Counted from the stretch's first letter, positions 6,670-13,564 are shown. The stretch is 38,419 nt of DNA from a virus (IMGVR_UViG_3300012964_000026:1-38419); one strand, 5' to 3'. Made by a program: numbers and translations. Notes: generated by a model not told the origin, from the letters alone.

Positions 6670-6742
6670 GGAAGCCGCGATACCGGCAACCCGACGCTGA
6701 GGTTAACGGTAGCATCACGCGGCTTCCCCAAGTTGAGGGGAA
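6670..6742 (+). promoter_or_regulatory. Structured 5' leader with sequestered RBS (copy A)
   Basis: A closing stem pairs GGAAGCCGCG (6670-6679) with CGCGGCTTCC (6718-6727). It encloses a second stem, TACCG (6681-6685) with CGGTA (6707-6711), continued by AACC with GGTT. An alternative hairpin pairs TTCCCC (6724-6729) with GGGGAA (6737-6742) and would bury the ribosome-binding site GAGGGG of 6747. The two states share TTCC and exclude each other, which is the layout of a translational switch. The loop AAGTTGA recurs before genes 10058 and, as AGTTGA, 11068. Confidence 0.55.
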
Positions 6743-6746
6743 CGAC

Positions 6747-7871
6747 GTGGTTGACACTGGGATCTCGATCTCCAGCAACATCGAGATCATGATCGAGACT
6801 GAGCGACTGAGTGATCATTTCCTCATGAGCCCAAATGATCTTCATCGTGGTATGGGCGAGTGGGCGGGTCTCACCCTCAGGGCACGAGCCCTACTGGCAG
6901 CACTCCTGACGACGAAGTCAGGGTGGACGACAAGCCGGTCGGCGGTAGACGCGCTCGCCCCGGAACTGGGAGTCAAGGGCGTCACCACGGTGCTCAATGA
7001 GCTGAAGGCTAGAAGATTCCTATACACACACAGAGTCAACGCTGGTAACGGTAAGTTCACATGGCGCTGGTTCGTGTACCTCCGGCCTAGGGCGGAGGGG
7101 TTCGCCTCAATGGGTGCCGAAAGTTATCCACAGGCACTGCCCTCAGGGCATGATGGTGGTGACCTGCGGAAACAGAATGTTTTCCCTGGTCGCACCATAC
7201 GGCCCTCAGCCACCGATGGCCAAGGGCAGTCCATAAGAAGTACCTCTCTTTTAGAAGTACCAGAAGAACTAACCCCCCCTACCCCCCACGTCGTCGCGGC
7301 CGGCACCGCGCCGGTTCCGGCCGCGACGGAGGGGGAGGGAAGCTTCGCAAGGAAAATCCCAACCCAAACCGAGGAGCGCTCCGAGAGTGAGGGGCAACTC
7401 GTCCTCAGGGACATCTGCCATCAGATGCCACCCAGTCTCATCCCCATCAACGGCAACCGGGCGCGCCTACTCGTCCTCGCGAACCGGGCGCTATCCGCTG
7501 GATGGTCACGTCAGGCCCTCGTCGATCGCCTTGGCGGCAATGGGCTTGAGGCCCTGGACAATCCCGGCCGTGTGTTCGGGATGCTCCGGTATCGGCTGGA
7601 GCATGTTGGAACACCGGAGGACTACCGTCCGGTGCCGTCTCGCCCCTTGGTGGCGGGCCGTACACGGCACCACCGGTACGTTGAGGATATGGCTGGCTAC
7701 GACCAATGCGCCGTGTGCGGCATGGGTAGGGGCAACTTCAGACATGGCGCGGATGCCCCTGAGATCGTCCCTGCCGAGATGGAACCCGGGATTGTGGCCG
7801 ATGTGTCGGCTACGCCCGACGAGGCCGCTGTTAGGTCTCTCGTCGGCGCGTTCCGTGGGCTGTCGATGTGA
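6747..7871 (+). CDS. Replication-initiator-like protein (winged HTH, C-terminal zinc knuckle)
   Basis: This 374-aa protein likely acts at the phage replication origin. Residues about 38-110 form a winged helix of the kind in phage replisome organisers: L-T-L-R-A-R-A-L-L-A-A-L-L, then a T-S-R-S-A-V-D-A-L helix and a beta wing. A Pro/Ser-rich linker (about 125-215) leads to a helical domain (about 215-290), then a zinc-knuckle-like H-x-Y-V...C-A-V-C-G...H at about 314-335, and a short C-terminal helix. The start is the GTG at 6747, 7 nt after GAGGGG. The leftward gene at the right edge (37809) shares the helical domain, the knuckle and the final helix. It is coupled by TGATG to 7871-8284. Confidence 0.65.
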   Translation: MVDTGISISSNIEIMIETERLSDHFLMSPNDLHRGMGEWAGLTLRARALLAALLTTKSGWTTSRSAVDALAPELGVKGVTTVLNELKARRFLYTHRVNAGNGKFTWRWFVYLRPRAEGFASMGAESYPQALPSGHDGGDLRKQNVFPGRTIRPSATDGQGQSIRSTSLLEVPEELTPPTPHVVAAGTAPVPAATEGEGSFARKIPTQTEERSESEGQLVLRDICHQMPPSLIPINGNRARLLVLANRALSAGWSRQALVDRLGGNGLEALDNPGRVFGMLRYRLEHVGTPEDYRPVPSRPLVAGRTRHHRYVEDMAGYDQCAVCGMGRGNFRHGADAPEIVPAEMEPGIVADVSATPDEAAVRSLVGAFRGLSM

Positions 7872-8284
7872 TGGCCGCGAAATCTAGATTGGAGAGAATA
7901 GAATTGAGAAACGACGACGTTCTTATCGAGGCCCTCTTCAGCGGTGAGGAGTCGAGGGCGCTCGGAGCCGACCTGAGAACACTGATCGAGCAAGCGGACA
8001 CCATGATCCGAATCGTTGTCGCGCTCCGACAGATGTCGGCTGGTCGGCGTGGGAATCTCGACAATAGCGACGCCTATCGCGCTGTCGTCGAGCTCATGAG
8101 CCTCCGGAAAAGGGTGAACGGCGTATTCGACGCCGTCATTCGCAACTGGCCAGGATCGCATGATGAATTGGCCAGCGCCTTGAGTGTCTCCAGTGCCGAG
8201 GCGCGAAACAGGATGTCGGAGGTGGTGAGACGACCCGCTAGCCTAGATGAGATGTGGGCTCTACTCAGCCCCTTGGAGTATTGA
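7871..8284 (+). CDS. Hypothetical 137-aa helical protein
   Basis: The ATG overlaps the stop of 6747-7871 (TGATG), implying translational coupling. The protein is mostly helical, with a Leu/Ile-rich stretch at about 35-60 and an HTH-like A-S-A-L-S-V-S-S-A-E-A-R-N-R-M at about 98-112. No family is recognised. Its place in the early operon behind the initiator-like gene suggests a replication or regulatory partner. Confidence 0.65.
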   Translation: MAAKSRLERIELRNDDVLIEALFSGEESRALGADLRTLIEQADTMIRIVVALRQMSAGRRGNLDNSDAYRAVVELMSLRKRVNGVFDAVIRNWPGSHDELASALSVSSAEARNRMSEVVRRPASLDEMWALLSPLEY

Positions 8285-8613
8285 TGATCGATATCGATAC
8301 TGCCCGGAGGGCTGTCATTGGTAGGGCGTATCTGGTTGACGCCGTGGTGGCCACGTCCTCGACGACGGGCCGAACAATCCTCACCGACGATGAGACGCGC
8401 GACATCTACTCAGATTACCTGAGGGGAGTTCCACCGGTGAGGATCATGGAAGAGCGGCATATCGGGCGACACATCCTCATCAGGGTCATACGGAGGTACA
8501 CGCGCATCGTTGGCCGCGCTCACCGGATTGGCCTGCCGGCGGCGGTGATCGCCGAGATGTTCAGATGCTCCGAGGTTGTGGTGCTGTTCGCGTTCGGTGA
8601 CGATCTTGAGTGA
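8284..8613 (+). CDS. Putative HTH protein (109 aa)
   Basis: The ATG at 8284 overlaps the stop of the previous gene and has GGAG 6 nt upstream. Two stretches look like helix-turn-helix units: V-P-P-V-R-I-M-E-E-R-H-I-G-R-H at about 50-64 and L-P-A-A-V-I-A-E-M-F-R-C-S-E at about 85-98, the latter typical of a C-terminal recognition helix pair. It may be the regulator that reads the nearby duplicated operator (8738-8757 and 9088-9108), but this is inferred from position only. Confidence 0.6.
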   Translation: MIDIDTARRAVIGRAYLVDAVVATSSTTGRTILTDDETRDIYSDYLRGVPPVRIMEERHIGRHILIRVIRRYTRIVGRAHRIGLPAAVIAEMFRCSEVVVLFAFGDDLE

Positions 8614-8661
8614 TGGTCGTTCTGGGGGCTAATTCCCAACCACAACCGCGTCAGGGACGTT

Positions 8662-8695
8662 GAGGGCACGCCAGAGTTGATACTGGCGTGTCCTC
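8662..8695 (+). terminator. 13-bp hairpin
   Basis: GAGGGCACGCCAG (8662-8674) pairs with CTGGCGTGTCCTC (8683-8695), with one G-U pair and an 8-nt loop. It closes the 6747-8613 operon. No T-run follows. Confidence 0.65.
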
Positions 8696-8730
8696 GGTCA
8701 CTGTGTCTTGGCGCGTTTGGTGGTACCGAC

Positions 8731-8759
8731 TTCCCTCATGCCGTGCAGTACGGCATTAT
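8731..8759 (+). promoter_or_regulatory. Operator-controlled promoter, copy 1
   Basis: An inverted repeat, ATGCCGT (8738-8744) and ACGGCAT (8750-8756), fills the space before the -10 box CATTAT (8754-8759), which lies 6 nt before the ATG at 8766. The -35 position (TTCCCT, 8731-8736) is weak. The whole ATGCCGTGCAGTACGGCAT block plus TATG recurs at 9089-9111. Confidence 0.65.
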
Positions 8760-8765
8760 GGGGTG

Positions 8766-9089
8766 ATGAATGTCAACGAAGAAGCCCGGGACGACCAGGA
8801 GGTCATGCCGACTGAGAGACTTGCCAGTCTCTTGTACGGCAGGCCAGAAGATCAACCAGAAGATCAACTGGGGCGAGAGGCGGCGCGGCGTCGGCGTCGG
8901 CGGCTTAGTGACGCGGCGAAGGAGGCTCGCCGCATGGGCCTGGTCCCCGTGCCGGATCGTAGGTCTGGCACGGGGCAGCTTCTGTGGCCCATTGAGCTGG
9001 TGACTCTGGCTCTGGCCAATAGGAAGGGTCGGGGCAACTGGGGGAGACGTGGTGTGTCACTCGGTGGTGGTGAGTCGGGACTTGCATAA
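8766..9089 (+). CDS. Hypothetical basic 107-aa protein
   Basis: An acidic N-terminus (residues 1-40) is followed by an Arg-rich run at about 44-52, a helix A-A-K-E-A-R-R-M, and a Gly/Arg-rich tail that suggests nucleic-acid contact. The start at 8766 fits the promoter (-10 box 6 nt upstream); GGGG between them is a poor ribosome-binding site. An upstream in-frame ATG at 8688 lies inside the terminator hairpin and is rejected. The gene is bracketed by two copies of the same operator, so it is a candidate for self-regulation. Confidence 0.6.
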   Translation: MNVNEEARDDQEVMPTERLASLLYGRPEDQPEDQLGREAARRRRRRLSDAAKEARRMGLVPVPDRRSGTGQLLWPIELVTLALANRKGRGNWGRRGVSLGGGESGLA

Positions 9090-9110
9090 TGCCGTGCAGT
9101 ACGGCATTAT
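9082..9110 (+). promoter_or_regulatory. Operator-controlled promoter, copy 2
   Basis: TTGCAT (9082-9087), a 17-bp spacer and CATTAT (9105-9110) form a good promoter for 9153-9908. The 21-bp operator AATGCCGT-gcagt-ACGGCATT (9088-9108) occupies the whole spacer, so a bound protein would exclude RNA polymerase. Confidence 0.7.
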
Positions 9111-9152
9111 GAGGGAGTCGAAGTCAGAGACACGACGAACCAGGGAGACGAC

Positions 9153-9908
9153 ATGACGACCGTAGACCAGATCATGAAGGCATACATCCCATACGCAAAG
9201 ATCTCCCGGAATGAGGCTCGTAGCGTCATAGACGCACTACGAACCATCCCCAGTTTTCGGGAGGAAACGTGGACAAACTCATTCGTCCACGGAAGATACA
9301 CGTCACCGAGCGGTCGATGGACCGCTGAGGATGAGAGTGGCCAGGTGGAGATCACCTGGTCAGTAAACGCCGCAAACGGAAATGACAATGGCTACCTCGT
9401 TAGCAGAGACTCGTGGTGGTGGAGTAGCCTCCGCAAGGCGGCTATCTCGTATGTTACCAATTCTGAGAGCCATAACGAGTGGCTACTGAAAAAGGCGGTG
9501 GAGTACCGCAGTAGTGCTGATAGGCATGAGAGAGAGGCTCAGAAATTCGTCGTAGAGGCACATCGGGATATCTTCGCCGCGAAGAGTTCGCGGAGGCGTG
9601 GCATAATGGAAGACGCGGTAGCGCAACTGAAATGGGCTGCGCGTGCGCGGATAGACGCAAAGTTCCAAAAAGAACAGGCGGATGATGATCGCTCCTATGC
9701 GGTCGCGTATGAAAGAAAAATAGATGACGAAAGATGGATCGTTGGACAGGTCAACGCCAGGATAGTCGCTGGCGGTGAGCTATTGAAAAATTGGTCTGCC
9801 CCGCTGCGGGCAGATCGTAATTCCAACCCACACTGTGGTAGAGAAAACATTTCGGGTGGGGTATTGAGCCCCATTGCAACATGGGAACGCGAACTATTAA
9901 TGAAGTAG
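9153..9908 (+). CDS. Hypothetical 251-aa protein with central coiled coil
   Basis: AGGGAG lies 6 nt upstream of the ATG. The first 110 residues look globular, with W-T-N-S-F-V-H-G and paired Trp residues (D-S-W-W-W-S-S) at about 90; residues 115-200 form a long charged helix rich in Ala, Arg and Glu, likely coiled-coil. No known family is recognised. It is expressed from the operator-controlled promoter at 9082 and followed by structured leader B. A host-takeover role would suit an early operator-controlled gene, but no motif shows it. Confidence 0.65.
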   Translation: MTTVDQIMKAYIPYAKISRNEARSVIDALRTIPSFREETWTNSFVHGRYTSPSGRWTAEDESGQVEITWSVNAANGNDNGYLVSRDSWWWSSLRKAAISYVTNSESHNEWLLKKAVEYRSSADRHEREAQKFVVEAHRDIFAAKSSRRRGIMEDAVAQLKWAARARIDAKFQKEQADDDRSYAVAYERKIDDERWIVGQVNARIVAGGELLKNWSAPLRADRNSNPHCGRENISGGVLSPIATWERELLMK

Positions 9909-9915
9909 TATGATT

Positions 9916-10036
9916 GGCCGCTCCGAGATGGGGTTAGCACCTCGGAACGGCCAGCATCAGGATCTTAGGGTGTGCTGGAGCCGGCCAGCCAATCGCGTGT
10001 CAGGGCGCGGCACCCACTGGAATCCCCATTGGGGGA
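9916..10036 (+). promoter_or_regulatory. Structured leader RNA, copy B
   Basis: The opening hairpin (9916-9952) has a GGGGTTAGCAC loop. A three-stem module follows: P1 GGGTGT (9968-9973) with GCACCC (10010-10015), P2 GCTGG (9974-9978) with CCAGC (9985-9989), and P3 CGCGT (9994-9998) with GCGCG (10005-10009). Stem P4, TCCCC (10023-10027) with GGGGGA (10031-10036), comes next, then CAAGTTGA and the GAAGGG ribosome-binding site of gene 10058. Copy C (10924-11043) keeps every stem, with G-to-A changes that turn G-U pairs into A-U pairs. Confidence 0.65.
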
Positions 10037-10057
10037 ACCAAGTTGAAGGGACTCACC

Positions 10058-10912
10058 ATGACCACTACCAGAATCGACGTTGACGCGGCATTGATCGCCC
10101 TAGGGGCGAAGACACTGGATGGCCAGCCGAATCGTCCATGTATTCGTGGCGGGCTCAACGGCATCGAAGAGATCTACAATGCTGCCTCAATTGAGGTAGC
10201 CGACGCTAATAGTGTCCTCAAGCGGTTGATGGCAGCCCTACACGGTGCGTGGAGTCGTGGGAATGTTGAGTTCAGCGCGGAGCGCATTGGGGAACCTATC
10301 GGTGAGGAGTACGGGACATGCTGGCAGACATCTGCCAGGCTCCGCATCACAGTGTCTAGCACAGGTGGATTGTGGAAGCACCGGTCATACAGGATGGTCA
10401 CCGTCGCCACGGTGACCGAGGATGAGTACGGAACTCATGGCTGGTTCGGTGGACGTGGCGCGGCCTACGTCACTAGCAACGATGGGGAAGACGCGACCGT
10501 GTTCGGTGGCTACGCGGTTGGCGCGGCCATAGCGCACCTGTATTTCGCGCGAGGTTGCGCACGACGGAAGATTTCTTCTGTGATCTCCTCTGCGACGTCT
10601 GAACCGGCTCCCGCGTGGCATGCCCACGCTCGTGGGGAACTAGCCGAGCTAATCAGTCTCGGCATGGATGACGAGTGGCATACTCCAGCTTTGATCGCAC
10701 TCTCTCATGCGACCGATGAGATGGTGATCAAAGCCGTTGAGGAGTGGATCTCTCTGTGGCCAGAGAATCCTGCCAGGGCTAAGGCCATGCTGGCCGAGAC
10801 ACCAGACGATTGGTCTACTGGGGTGTATCTCCTAATCGAGCCGAAGACTCGTAAGTTCCTGGCGGACACGATCAATGATGTGCTACGAGAGGTGAAGTGT
10901 GGTGAGGGCTGA
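10058..10912 (+). CDS. Hypothetical 284-aa protein
   Basis: The start at 10058 follows GAAGGG by 8 nt; the TTG at 10043 is not needed. No family is recognised. The N-terminal third is helical with small residues, the middle is beta-rich with T-V-A-T-V-T and several Gly/Trp turns (about 112-160), and the C-terminal part is helical with repeated Trp (W-I-S-L-W) and Pro. It has its own structured leader, shared in form with 11068-11760 and 6747-7871, which suggests common post-transcriptional control. Confidence 0.65.
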   Translation: MTTTRIDVDAALIALGAKTLDGQPNRPCIRGGLNGIEEIYNAASIEVADANSVLKRLMAALHGAWSRGNVEFSAERIGEPIGEEYGTCWQTSARLRITVSSTGGLWKHRSYRMVTVATVTEDEYGTHGWFGGRGAAYVTSNDGEDATVFGGYAVGAAIAHLYFARGCARRKISSVISSATSEPAPAWHAHARGELAELISLGMDDEWHTPALIALSHATDEMVIKAVEEWISLWPENPARAKAMLAETPDDWSTGVYLLIEPKTRKFLADTINDVLREVKCGEG

Positions 10913-10923
10913 GTCGCGTCTGA

Positions 10924-11043
10924 CCGCTCCGAGATGGGGTTAGCACCTCGGAGCGGCATCACCAATTGTATTGGGGTGTGCTGGAGCTGGCCAGCCAATC
11001 GCGTGTCAGGACGCGACACCCACTGAGGTTTCCATCGGGAACC
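10924..11043 (+). promoter_or_regulatory. Structured leader RNA, copy C
   Basis: The opening hairpin CCGCTCCGAG (10924-10933) with CTCGGAGCGG (10947-10956) has the same GTTAGC loop as copy B. The module follows: P1 GGGTGT (10974-10979) with ACACCC (11016-11021), P2 GCTGG (10980-10984) with CCAGC (10991-10995), P3 CGCGT (11000-11004) with ACGCG (11011-11015), and P4 GGTTTCC (11027-11033) with GGGAACC (11037-11043). CAGTTGA follows, then GAGGAG before gene 11068. P4 differs in sequence from copy B but still pairs, which is evidence for selection on structure. Confidence 0.65.
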
Positions 11044-11067
11044 AGTTGAGTGAGGAGAGAAATAGAT

Positions 11068-11760
11068 ATGAACTCGATTCGGGACGCTATCAAGCGATTC
11101 GAGATGGCGCGTTGCCTACTGAATTACGGATTTACAATTGAACAGCAAACGCTCGACACCATCCTCGGACTCGATGAGTTCTTTCTTGAGTCCGAGTGTG
11201 AGGAATCAATTAGAGCTATTATGGTGGAATATGCGAATACGCTTCTCAGGGAGCGCGACGAACAGGAGTATGGTGAATTGGACCGCGAACTCACATATTC
11301 ATCTGTTCCCAGTGTCGATATAACCAATCTTACGATTAGTTATATGAACGAGAGTGGGAATATGTGTATCACGGTTCGTTCTGGAAAGCTGTTGATTGTT
11401 AGAACAAATCAAATGGATCCAGAGAGTCCAAATGATATAGCCTTGTGGTTATTGTCAGATGGGGATAACAGTTTCGAGTTGAATAAACTACGGGTTATCG
11501 AGGGAATCTCCGTGCTCATAGCCCATGGCATGAGCGTAGAATACGCCCGTGATAGGGCGAGACAACATCACATTGAGTGTGGTGTTGAGAGTATTATCCA
11601 TGAGATCGATAGTCGTAGGGTTGGTCTATGGCTGTTGGATAGGAAGTGGTGTCAGTACGCGTGGCAGCGTATTCCGGGTGGGGATACTCTGCCACCGGAG
11701 GTGCGTGGTATGGCTAAGACCATTAGATACGCTGTTAGCTCACCGGTGTCACTGGGTTAG
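11068..11760 (+). CDS. Hypothetical 230-aa protein, AT-rich
   Basis: No family is recognised. The protein is acidic and mostly helical at the N-terminus (about 1-75), then beta-rich (about 80-130), then helical, with D-S-R-R-V-G-L-W-L-L-D-R-K-W near the C-terminus. The ATG at 11068 has GAGGAG about 10 nt upstream; the upstream in-frame GTG at 11050 overlaps that site. Base composition is visibly more AT-rich than neighbours, as in 294-1343, which hints at recent acquisition. It is followed 16 nt later by the tRNA-like element. Confidence 0.65.
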   Translation: MNSIRDAIKRFEMARCLLNYGFTIEQQTLDTILGLDEFFLESECEESIRAIMVEYANTLLRERDEQEYGELDRELTYSSVPSVDITNLTISYMNESGNMCITVRSGKLLIVRTNQMDPESPNDIALWLLSDGDNSFELNKLRVIEGISVLIAHGMSVEYARDRARQHHIECGVESIIHEIDSRRVGLWLLDRKWCQYAWQRIPGGDTLPPEVRGMAKTIRYAVSSPVSLG

Positions 11761-11776
11761 AACAAATAGGTAAATA

Positions 11777-11824
11777 GGTGTGTCCGAGGCTGGTCGGGTA
11801 TGGGGTTCGAGTCCCTACACACCA
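11777..11824 (+). ncRNA. 48-nt tRNA-like element without an anticodon arm
   Basis: A perfect 7-bp acceptor-type stem pairs GGTGTGT (11777-11783) with ACACACC (11817-11823) and is followed by an unpaired A. Inside it are a D-arm-like hairpin, CCGA-GGCTGG-TCGG (11784-11797), and a textbook T arm whose loop is TTCGAGT, closed by a 5-bp stem at 11802-11818. Only the anticodon arm and variable region are missing, so the element is 48 nt instead of about 73. A T5 run follows about 6 nt later, as for an independent transcript. It could be a decayed tRNA, an attachment-site remnant or a functional tRNA mimic. Confidence 0.6.
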
Positions 11825-11850
11825 CTAGTTTTTCGTCTATGCTCTGTGCG

Positions 11851-11964
11851 ATGGAAGATCATCTCGTGGATGGTGTGTGTGGGACGACGGCGGGATGTCG
11901 GACACACACACGTCGTGGTGAGAGTGTGTGCGAGCCGTGCCATGTCGCGTGTCTGGAGTGTTGA
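11851..11964 (+). CDS. Single-repeat CGTxAG zinc-motif protein (37 aa)
   Basis: This 37-aa frame contains one copy of the repeat found four times in the next gene: C-G-T-T-A-G-C, an H, R-R-G-E, then C-E-P-C. The Cys and His spacing suggests a small zinc site. The stop overlaps the next ATG (TGATG). A TATGCT box lies 7 nt before the ATG, so it may be leaderless. Alternatively a frameshift has split one five-repeat protein; the join falls where a linker between repeats would be. Confidence 0.5.
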   Translation: MEDHLVDGVCGTTAGCRTHTRRGESVCEPCHVACLEC

Positions 11965-12476
11965 TGGTTGAGTGCGGAACGGCCGCTGGGTATCTCGGGC
12001 ACCTGTATCGGGGTGAGGTTCCCTGTGGTCCGTGTCGAGTGGCTCACTCGAACATTGGGTCTGACGGGTGTGGCACGATCGCCGGATATGGTCGGCATAT
12101 CAGGAGACATGAGCGGCCTTGCGAGAGGTGCCGCCTGGCGTGCCGCCAGTGGCATCGTGAGTATCGGAGTGAGCGTGGGCGTACGGGTGTTCTCCGTGGT
12201 TATAGGCGTGCGAGGTGCGGGACTTTGGGTGGCAGGAGTCGGCATTATCGTCTTGGGGAGGAGGTTTGTTCGGCGTGTCGGCAGGCGATGATGGATCATG
12301 TTAGGGCGATGCGGAGTGGTGGATACGCTATCCCAAATGATTTCTTACGTTGTGGTACGAATGCCGGGTATCAGGCGCATTGGATAAGGGGGGAGACGAC
12401 CTGTCCGGCGTGCCGAGAGGCGCACAACGCGTACAACAGGGCTCGTAAGGAACTCAAGCGTCATGATCATCAATGA
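11964..12476 (+). CDS. Four-repeat CGTxAGY zinc-motif protein (170 aa)
   Basis: Four copies of a motif of about 35 residues follow one another: C-G-T-x-A/G-G-Y/R, a conserved His three residues on, G-E or R-P, then C-x-x-C-R-x-A. The units start at about residues 4, 35, 83 and 128. Such units are recurrent in actinophages, usually as single-copy hypothetical proteins. The Cys/His pattern suggests one zinc per unit and RNA or DNA contact, given the basic linkers (R-R-x-R, R-K-E-L-K-R). The start at 11964 is coupled to the upstream 37-aa frame; the longer frame from 11928 has no support. Confidence 0.7.
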   Translation: MVECGTAAGYLGHLYRGEVPCGPCRVAHSNIGSDGCGTIAGYGRHIRRHERPCERCRLACRQWHREYRSERGRTGVLRGYRRARCGTLGGRSRHYRLGEEVCSACRQAMMDHVRAMRSGGYAIPNDFLRCGTNAGYQAHWIRGETTCPACREAHNAYNRARKELKRHDHQ

Positions 12477-12502
12477 GTTGACCAGCGCGTGGTCAATCTG
12501 GG

Positions 12503-12531
12503 TTGACGAATAGACTCATATGACTGATCAT
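12503..12531 (+). promoter_or_regulatory. Leaderless-type promoter for 12538-12753
   Basis: TTGACG (12503-12508), a 17-bp spacer and GATCAT (12526-12531) stand exactly 6 nt before the ATG at 12538. This is one of the best -35 boxes in the window. Confidence 0.6.
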
Positions 12532-12537
12532 GGTGAT

Positions 12538-12753
12538 ATGTCACTGAGCGTGAATGCTGTGAGGACGCGCCGGAAGTGGCTGCCCCCGGCAGTCACACGG
12601 CAGCGTGAGCACGCCTATGTCGCGGACGGTACGACGGGTCGCTGCCAGTGTGGCCTACCACGCCGGAACGCCTCACACACGACGACGACGGTGTCCATTC
12701 CCCCCAGCAAGATGGGCATGCTCGCGCTGTTGGAGACCATATGGCACTGGTAG
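12538..12753 (+). CDS. Small zinc-knuckle protein (71 aa)
   Basis: The start at 12538 is chosen by promoter geometry; the ATG at 12520 would lie upstream of the transcription start. Residues about 25-42 hold H-A-Y-V followed by C-Q-C-G and a final H, the same H-x-Y/W...C-x-x-C-G...H pattern seen in 6747-7871, 14934-16013 and 37809-38419 (here with C-x-C). The rest is basic at the N-terminus and ends with a short hydrophobic helix. It is probably a small nucleic-acid or protein-binding factor. Confidence 0.6.
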   Translation: MSLSVNAVRTRRKWLPPAVTRQREHAYVADGTTGRCQCGLPRRNASHTTTTVSIPPSKMGMLALLETIWHW

Positions 12754-12762
12754 ATACCACAG

Positions 12763-12791
12763 GTGTCATCAAGCCTGATCAGTGATAACCT
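12763..12791 (+). promoter_or_regulatory. Leaderless-type promoter for 12798-13133
   Basis: GTGTCA (12763-12768), a 17-bp spacer and TAACCT (12786-12791) lie 6 nt before the ATG. The intervening CACGGT is identical to the 6 nt before the gene at 25732. Confidence 0.5.
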
Positions 12792-12797
12792 CACGGT

Positions 12798-13133
12798 ATG
12801 ATAGACGCTGCCGAGAATGAGACCCGTGGTGAAGTGCCACGGGTACCGCCACCCGACAAGGCGGCGGACATGGGAGAAATCCTACGATGGCTCGCCACGG
12901 TATCGGCGCAGGCGGGAATGCCTGTCTACGTTGAGATCATAGGGGAGGTATTCCAGGTCACCGTTACGCTTCCCGGCATGGTGGCGCTCACGGCTTGGAT
13001 GGCTATCGTCGGCGTCGGTGAGTGCGTCTCCGAGAGTGATCATCTTGGCGTGTGGAATACCGCCGAGACGTCTCAGCAGGGGAAGTGGAGTGTGCGGATG
13101 AACTGCCACATCATCCCCGTGATACGCAGATGA
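12798..13133 (+). CDS. Hypothetical 111-aa protein
   Basis: A short acidic lead (residues 1-20) is followed by a compact alpha/beta region with V-Y-V-E-I-I-G-E-V-F-Q-V-T-V-T-L and later W-S-V-R-M-N-C-H-I. No family is recognised. The stop overlaps the next start as ATGA, so it forms an operon with 13130-13564. The promoter predicts a leaderless start. Confidence 0.65.
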   Translation: MIDAAENETRGEVPRVPPPDKAADMGEILRWLATVSAQAGMPVYVEIIGEVFQVTVTLPGMVALTAWMAIVGVGECVSESDHLGVWNTAETSQQGKWSVRMNCHIIPVIRR

Positions 13134-13564
13134 GTACGATTGACGTAACCATCGGTGATCTGACAGCCATCGTAAACCAAGATGATCTTGTTCCCTGGAT
13201 AGCCGGATACCAGGGAAAACACAAGATCAATCTATCCATCGTCGCCATGTGCGACGATGGAGACTCGGATGGTGAAGTCATCTCGGTCAAGGCCACATCG
13301 ACTGAGACAACGAACCTGAGAACATACCGCGTCCGAAGTGATGACACGGACTGGTCACTACCCGAGAGATGGGTACTCCCATGGTGCGCGGGTCGCGCCC
13401 TGGCGAACGGTGTCGATCTGGCCAGTCTCCTGTCCGTGGGGAGATACTCCCACCACGACAGGCGAGTAAGGGCGCTCATGGTGGCAGACCATCATGGGTG
13501 GATCGAATATCTTGGATACGATATGGAAGGGAAAAGCGATGGTGTCAATCGACCTGGACGTTGA
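13130..13564 (+). CDS. Hypothetical 144-aa protein
   Basis: Translation is coupled to the previous gene (ATGA overlap). The protein is beta-rich at the N-terminus (T-I-D-V-T-I-G-D-L) and mixed later, with W-V-L-P-W-C-A-G-R and a His-rich Y-S-H-H-D-R-R. No family is recognised. An alternative start at 13052 is out of context with the upstream gene and rejected. Confidence 0.65.
   Translation: MSTIDVTIGDLTAIVNQDDLVPWIAGYQGKHKINLSIVAMCDDGDSDGEVISVKATSTETTNLRTYRVRSDDTDWSLPERWVLPWCAGRALANGVDLASLLSVGRYSHHDRRVRALMVADHHGWIEYLGYDMEGKSDGVNRPGR

Noticed and set aside
11777-11824. Complete tRNA gene
   Set aside because: Only 48 nt separate the acceptor arms; no anticodon arm fits, so it is called tRNA-like.
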